From Nocardioidaceae bacterium (GTDB lineage: Bacteria > Actinomycetota > Actinomycetes > Propionibacteriales > Nocardioidaceae), in NCBI GenBank assembly GCA_025965395.1, contig JAOPXA010000289.1, positions 1-17,650 on the forward strand: DNA of 17,650 nucleotides. The letters run 5' to 3'. The position numbers and the translations under genes are program-made. Shown here piece after piece: positions 14,817-17,650 of the stretch. The stretch's first letter is position 1. Each line of letters opens with the position of its first letter. The notes below the pieces were generated by a model that was not told where the DNA came from, ran no database searches, and saw only the letters and a list, made by a program, of their open reading frames with translations.

Positions 14817-14894
14817 CCACCTCCGCTGAGAGTGACGTTTTGGCTGTCCCGACACGGCGCGTCGCGACCAAAACGTCACTCTCAGCGGAGGAGG
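14817..14894 (-). promoter_or_regulatory. Long perfect stem-loop covering the dnaE2 ribosome binding site
   Basis: Bases 14820-14843 and 14868-14891 are perfect inverted copies (24 bp); after one A-A mismatch, 14817-14818 pair with 14893-14894. The 24-base loop can form a small tip stem, CGAC (14850-14853) with GTCG (14861-14864). The 3' arm in the mRNA contains the dnaE2 Shine-Dalgarno GGAGGTGG (14824-14817); seven of its eight bases are paired. The 5' arm starts about 14 bases after the imuB stop codon. No U tract follows, so this is not an intrinsic terminator. It may be a dispersed palindromic element adopted as a translation control. Confidence 0.75.
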
Positions 14895-14904
14895 AGGGGG
14901 ACAG

Positions 14905-16422
14905 CTAGTCATAGCGGGCCTCGGTCCACCAGCGGCCGTCCTCGACCATCATGAGCCAGGCGCTGCCATCGACCCCGACCACCTGGAAGCGGGCGATGCG
15001 CCGCGCGGCCGCTTCGTCCCACCAGAGCTCGTCGATCGGCCACGGACCCGCCCATGCCGCCACCGGCTGCATTCGGTCGGACCCAGGCGCGCGGAACCGC
15101 ATAGGCTCCCCCGTCACCACGCCGCGCCCGCTGACCCCGATGACCTGGCCCTCCGCGCCGACCACCAGGGCCTCCTGGGGCTCGGCGAACACCGTGGCGG
15201 GAGCTGGCTCGGGAATGCTCCCCGGCCAAGGCAGCCCGCGGGGCCGCAACGCGACCGCTTTGTCGCCCCATGGCACCCACGCCTGACGATCGGCGGGGCC
15301 GCGACCGCCCTGGACGACCGGCGAGACCACCGCTTCGTGACCGACCATGCTCTGGACGCGCGCCAACCCCCGGTCGATGCGCTCGGCGGGGCCACTCCCC
15401 CACAGAGTGTCGGCGTGATTGGCCAACGGCTCGACCGTCTCTGGCACCAGCCGCACGCGGCTGACGGGCTCGCGCGCGGGATCAGCCTGGAGCTGCCACC
15501 GCACCCGGTCGACGCAGTCGGTGGGGCTGAACCAGCGTGGGTGCAACCACGTGCGCAGACCGACCACGGAGCCCTCGCACTCGACCTCGATGCGCAGCGT
15601 GGTGCAGACGAGACCGACGCCGGCCAGACCCGCGACGAACTCCTCGCTGCACCGCCGGAGGCTGAAGGCGATGGACTCGGCGTTGGCCAGCGGAGGCTCG
15701 AAGTCACTGTGCCGCTCGATGTCGGGCGGCGGGGTGCGGCGGGAGATGTCGGCCACCTCGACGCCACGCGCCAGCCGGTGCATCGTGGCGCCCAGGTTTC
15801 CGAACCGCATGTGCACATCGCGCGCAGGTAGTGCCGCAAAGTCGCTGATCGTACGAATGCCCATCCGGCGCAGCAGGCTCACCATGGCCGGGTCGTCGAC
15901 GATCTCGATAGGCAAGGCGGCCAAGAACTGCGCGGACTCCCCCGCCGGCACGACCAGACTGTCCTGCGGGGCGGCGCGGCGGGCGGCCTGCTCGGCGGCA
16001 AAGATCCCGTCGGCGATGCCTGCCCGGCAGTCCCACATGCCCAGCTCGACCAACCGCTCGGCGATGACGGCCGCCGCCTCGGCCTCGCCCCCGTAGAAGC
16101 GAGCCGGGACCCGCAGCGCACACAGCCCGGGCCTGATCGGCGAGACCCCCGGGCTCAGCGCCTCGACCGCAGCCAGCACCGCTTCGAATGCCCGTGCATC
16201 GACGTCAGGGCGGTGGTCGAGCACCACAAGGTCGGGACACCGAGACTGGGCGTCGCGCTGGCGCATGTCACGCCGCACACCGTCACGTCGAGCCGCCGCA
16301 GAGCAGGCAAATACCTGGCCCTTGGCGAAGACTGCGACAGGCATGTGGGCCGGGAGATCCTCATCGTTCATCGCGGCGACCACCGGCCAGTCGGGGCACC
16401 ACAGCACCATGAATCGCGCCAT
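14905..16422 (-). CDS. imuB: ImuB, catalytically dead Y-family polymerase homologue
   Basis: 505-residue hub of the mutasome, linking the beta clamp, ImuA' and DnaE2. It has the Y-family palm/fingers/little-finger layout (about 1-330), but the catalytic acidic residues are missing: VLWCPDWPVVAA (6-17) replaces the first metal site and PGVSPIRPGLCAL (91-103) replaces the SIDE motif. The mycobacterial clamp-binding motif QLPLWG has a counterpart at 337-342, ADTLWG, that keeps LWG but loses Q. The C-terminal region (about 370-505) is tryptophan-rich (WDEAA, WLMMVEDGRWWTEARYD) and is the partner-binding tail in homologues. The ATG overlaps the imuA' stop as TGATG, so translation is coupled. Confidence 0.95.
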   Translation of the reverse strand: MARFMVLWCPDWPVVAAMNDEDLPAHMPVAVFAKGQVFACSAAARRDGVRRDMRQRDAQSRCPDLVVLDHRPDVDARAFEAVLAAVEALSPGVSPIRPGLCALRVPARFYGGEAEAAAVIAERLVELGMWDCRAGIADGIFAAEQAARRAAPQDSLVVPAGESAQFLAALPIEIVDDPAMVSLLRRMGIRTISDFAALPARDVHMRFGNLGATMHRLARGVEVADISRRTPPPDIERHSDFEPPLANAESIAFSLRRCSEEFVAGLAGVGLVCTTLRIEVECEGSVVGLRTWLHPRWFSPTDCVDRVRWQLQADPAREPVSRVRLVPETVEPLANHADTLWGSGPAERIDRGLARVQSMVGHEAVVSPVVQGGRGPADRQAWVPWGDKAVALRPRGLPWPGSIPEPAPATVFAEPQEALVVGAEGQVIGVSGRGVVTGEPMRFRAPGSDRMQPVAAWAGPWPIDELWWDEAAARRIARFQVVGVDGSAWLMMVEDGRWWTEARYD

Positions 16423-17087
16423 CAGCCGACCCTCAGCGCAGTGACGGGAGCAGCGGCAACCGCGGGCTCGATGGCACGGATCCGCAGGGACTCATCGGGC
16501 AGCCACATCTCTCGCATCCGCGCTGGCGCGTTTCCGCGCTGCACCGCGACCGTGCACCGCCGCGCAGCCAGGTGCCCGTGGCCGCGCCCCACGCCCATCC
16601 AAGAAGACTCAACAACCGAGAGACGCGCCTCGCACCGCGGCCACTCTCCCCAGGCAATGAGCGTCGCACCCCGCTGACGAAGCCGCGCACGAAGCCGGGC
16701 AGCCGTACCCTCGCTGACCTGCTTGGCAGGCTTGACCACCACCACGGTCAAGACGTCGAGAAGCGCGGCGGTGACTTCGACCCACTGGTCGCCAGGATCG
16801 GGCACCAGGATCGTGCGCGACAGATCGACTCCCGCAGCGGCGGCGGCCTCGATGCCGAAATCCCGCGAGCCCACGACGGCCGCCCAGGCGCCCGCCTGCG
16901 AGGGGCCAGCCATGAGTGCCATCGCAAGGCTTGCGCTGTCGACGCCGTACGTGGATCCGGTGCGCATCGCGAGCAAACCGGCGAACACGGTATGTGTGTC
17001 GAGCGCATGAGTGGCAGGTGTCCCCTGCATGCGTTGGACGCGCTCTTGAAGCTCTTGGATGCGAAGCGCAGCGGGGGTGGCGACCAT
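16422..17087 (-). CDS. imuA': ImuA', RecA-like mutasome accessory protein
   Basis: 221 residues with a truncated RecA-like fold. A short helical N-terminus (about 1-25, ALRIQELQERVQRMQ, possible coiled coil) is followed by the core with LAMALMAGPSQAGAWAAVVG (54-73), RTILVPDPGDQWVEVTAALL (91-110) and TVVVVKP (114-120). No Walker A (GxxxxGKT) is present; GPSQAGAW occupies its place, so ATP hydrolysis is unlikely. In mycobacteria ImuA' is needed for DnaE2-dependent mutagenesis and binds ImuB. I start it at the ATG at 17087: the frame continues to a GTG at 17144, but that would put the LexA box and the -35 inside the gene. Only GAAGAG precedes the ATG, and the promoter geometry suggests a leaderless message. 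First gene of the imuA'-imuB-dnaE2 operon. Confidence 0.88.
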   Translation of the reverse strand: MVATPAALRIQELQERVQRMQGTPATHALDTHTVFAGLLAMRTGSTYGVDSASLAMALMAGPSQAGAWAAVVGSRDFGIEAAAAAGVDLSRTILVPDPGDQWVEVTAALLDVLTVVVVKPAKQVSEGTAARLRARLRQRGATLIAWGEWPRCEARLSVVESSWMGVGRGHGHLAARRCTVAVQRGNAPARMREMWLPDESLRIRAIEPAVAAAPVTALRVG

Positions 17088-17093
17088 CTCTTC

Positions 17094-17122
17094 ATGATCG
17101 AACACTAGTTCGATCATGTCAA
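17094..17122 (-). promoter_or_regulatory. imuA' promoter
   Basis: On the minus strand, a perfect TTGACA (17122-17117), a 17-base spacer and GATCAT (17099-17094, 4 of 6). Seven bases below the -10 is the A of the imuA' ATG, so the transcript probably begins at the start codon. The spacer is filled by the LexA box. Confidence 0.6.
17098..17113. promoter_or_regulatory. LexA (SOS) box of the mutasome operon
   Basis: TCGAACACTAGTTCGA is a perfect match to TCGAAC-N4-GTTCGA. The symmetry continues outward to 11-bp arms (17093-17103 and 17108-17118). It lies between the -35 and -10, so bound LexA would block polymerase. imuA'/imuB/dnaE2 are known LexA targets in mycobacteria. Confidence 0.92.
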
Positions 17123-17157
17123 TGTGGCGAAGGCAACCGTCCACATGTCGAAAGACA

Positions 17158-17650
17158 TCAGGTAGAGCGCTCGTACTCCGAGATTGATCGACCGAGAGAG
17201 CCCACGATCATCCCGCGTCCACGCCAGGCCATGCGGAGACCGAGCGCACGATGGCTCACGTTGCGCGACACCACCCCGAGCAGGTACCGCGCCCCACCGA
17301 AACCACACCTTCCGACGCCTCCGACAATGCCCTCAACCCGCGCGCGCATCCGCCCCGCCCCGCGTCCAGCGAGCAAGATGGTGACGCGCGCATCGGTGGC
17401 ACCATGCCCCATAGCGCGATGAAGCGCCCAGCGGCGGCTGAGCCGTTCGGCTGGGACGTGATCTTCAGTGACCGACTCCTGGCACCACACGATGCGACCC
17501 CCGAGTTGCACCAACTGCCGCGAAAAGAGAGTGTCTTCTCCCCCGGACAGCCCCAAGGCAGGGTCGAAGTTGAGATCAAAGCCTCGAATCTGGCCCAGGT
17601 CGAGCAGCAAGCTTGCCGATGCCGCGGCCTCGAGCCGCGTCCCGGTGACG
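17158..17650 (-). CDS. Family 2 glycosyltransferase, C-terminal part (5' end outside window)
   Basis: The frame is open from the right edge to the TGA at 17160-17158, about 163 residues; the TTG at 17610 is an internal leucine. The segment FDPALGLSGGEDTLFSRQLV followed by LGGRIVWCQESVTEDHVPAERLSRRW is the second half of a GT-A catalytic domain: GGED carries the ED motif with the probable catalytic base, and EDHVPAERL is the acceptor-side strand seen in many actinobacterial GT2 enzymes. After it come glycine-rich, weakly hydrophobic helices that may touch the membrane. Donor and acceptor cannot be read from this part; cell-envelope glycan synthesis is a guess. It ends 70 bases before the imuA' start, on the same strand, with the SOS promoter in between. 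Confidence 0.8.
   Translation of the reverse strand, partial: VTGTRLEAAASASLLLDLGQIRGFDLNFDPALGLSGGEDTLFSRQLVQLGGRIVWCQESVTEDHVPAERLSRRWALHRAMGHGATDARVTILLAGRGAGRMRARVEGIVGGVGRCGFGGARYLLGVVSRNVSHRALGLRMAWRGRGMIVGSLGRSISEYERST

Noticed and set aside
14820..14891. Hairpin as an intrinsic terminator after imuB
   Set aside because: No run of U follows the stem on the minus strand and the dnaE2 Shine-Dalgarno overlaps it. Rho-dependent effects cannot be excluded.
17085..17144. GTG at 17144 as the imuA' start
   Set aside because: It would place a perfect LexA box and a TTGACA -35 inside the coding sequence; homologues begin close to the ATG at 17087.
1..17650. tRNA, rRNA, CRISPR, toxin-antitoxin or phage defence genes
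   Set aside because: None was seen on reading both strands. The only nuclease is the HNH protein, and it has no neighbouring defence partner.

Overview
The window reads as a stretch of chromosome from a high-GC Gram-positive bacterium (Actinomycetota). This rests on GC-rich coding with frequent GTG starts, a DnaE2/ImuA'/ImuB mutasome, a DUF222-HNH (13E12-type) gene, LexA boxes of the TCGAAC-N4-GTTCGA type, and an NrtR-nadABC-nadS cluster like the one described in corynebacteria. The genus cannot be fixed from the sequence. I see no rRNA, tRNA, CRISPR array, transposase or phage gene, and no gene-free stretch over 300 bases.

Left part (1-4155): a truncated ACR3 arsenite exporter is divergent from an ArsR repressor, with two operator-like palindromes between them. 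Then come a LysR regulator divergent from an EamA-like exporter, a small zinc-ribbon protein and an alpha/beta hydrolase. The last three lie head to tail on the plus strand.

Middle (4156-5694): a REP-like repeat and a long imperfect hairpin precede a LexA box and a DUF222/HNH endonuclease gene. This gene converges on the NAD operon with overlapping stop codons.

NAD operon (5691-11308, minus strand): nrtR-nadA-nadB-nadC-nadS. NrtR is a Nudix-type repressor whose catalytic glutamates are lost. NadB oxidises aspartate, NadA (4Fe-4S) makes quinolinate, NadC makes nicotinate mononucleotide, and NadS is a cysteine desulfurase probably serving the NadA cluster. A sigma-70-type promoter overlapped by an inverted repeat lies in front of nrtR.

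Mutasome (11414-17122, minus strand): imuA'-imuB-dnaE2, the SOS-induced translesion synthesis cassette. A perfect LexA box sits between the -35 and -10 of a promoter whose predicted start falls on the imuA' ATG, suggesting a leaderless transcript. The 97-base imuB-dnaE2 gap holds a 24-bp perfect stem whose 3' arm contains most of the dnaE2 Shine-Dalgarno sequence. This is the most striking unexplained structure here. A second long inverted repeat, with two mutually exclusive pairings, fills the dnaE2-nrtR gap. A truncated family 2 glycosyltransferase enters from the right edge.

All eight genes from imuA' to nadS point the same way, and the window has LexA boxes at both ends of this block. Whether SOS transcription is stopped before the NAD operon is therefore a real question.
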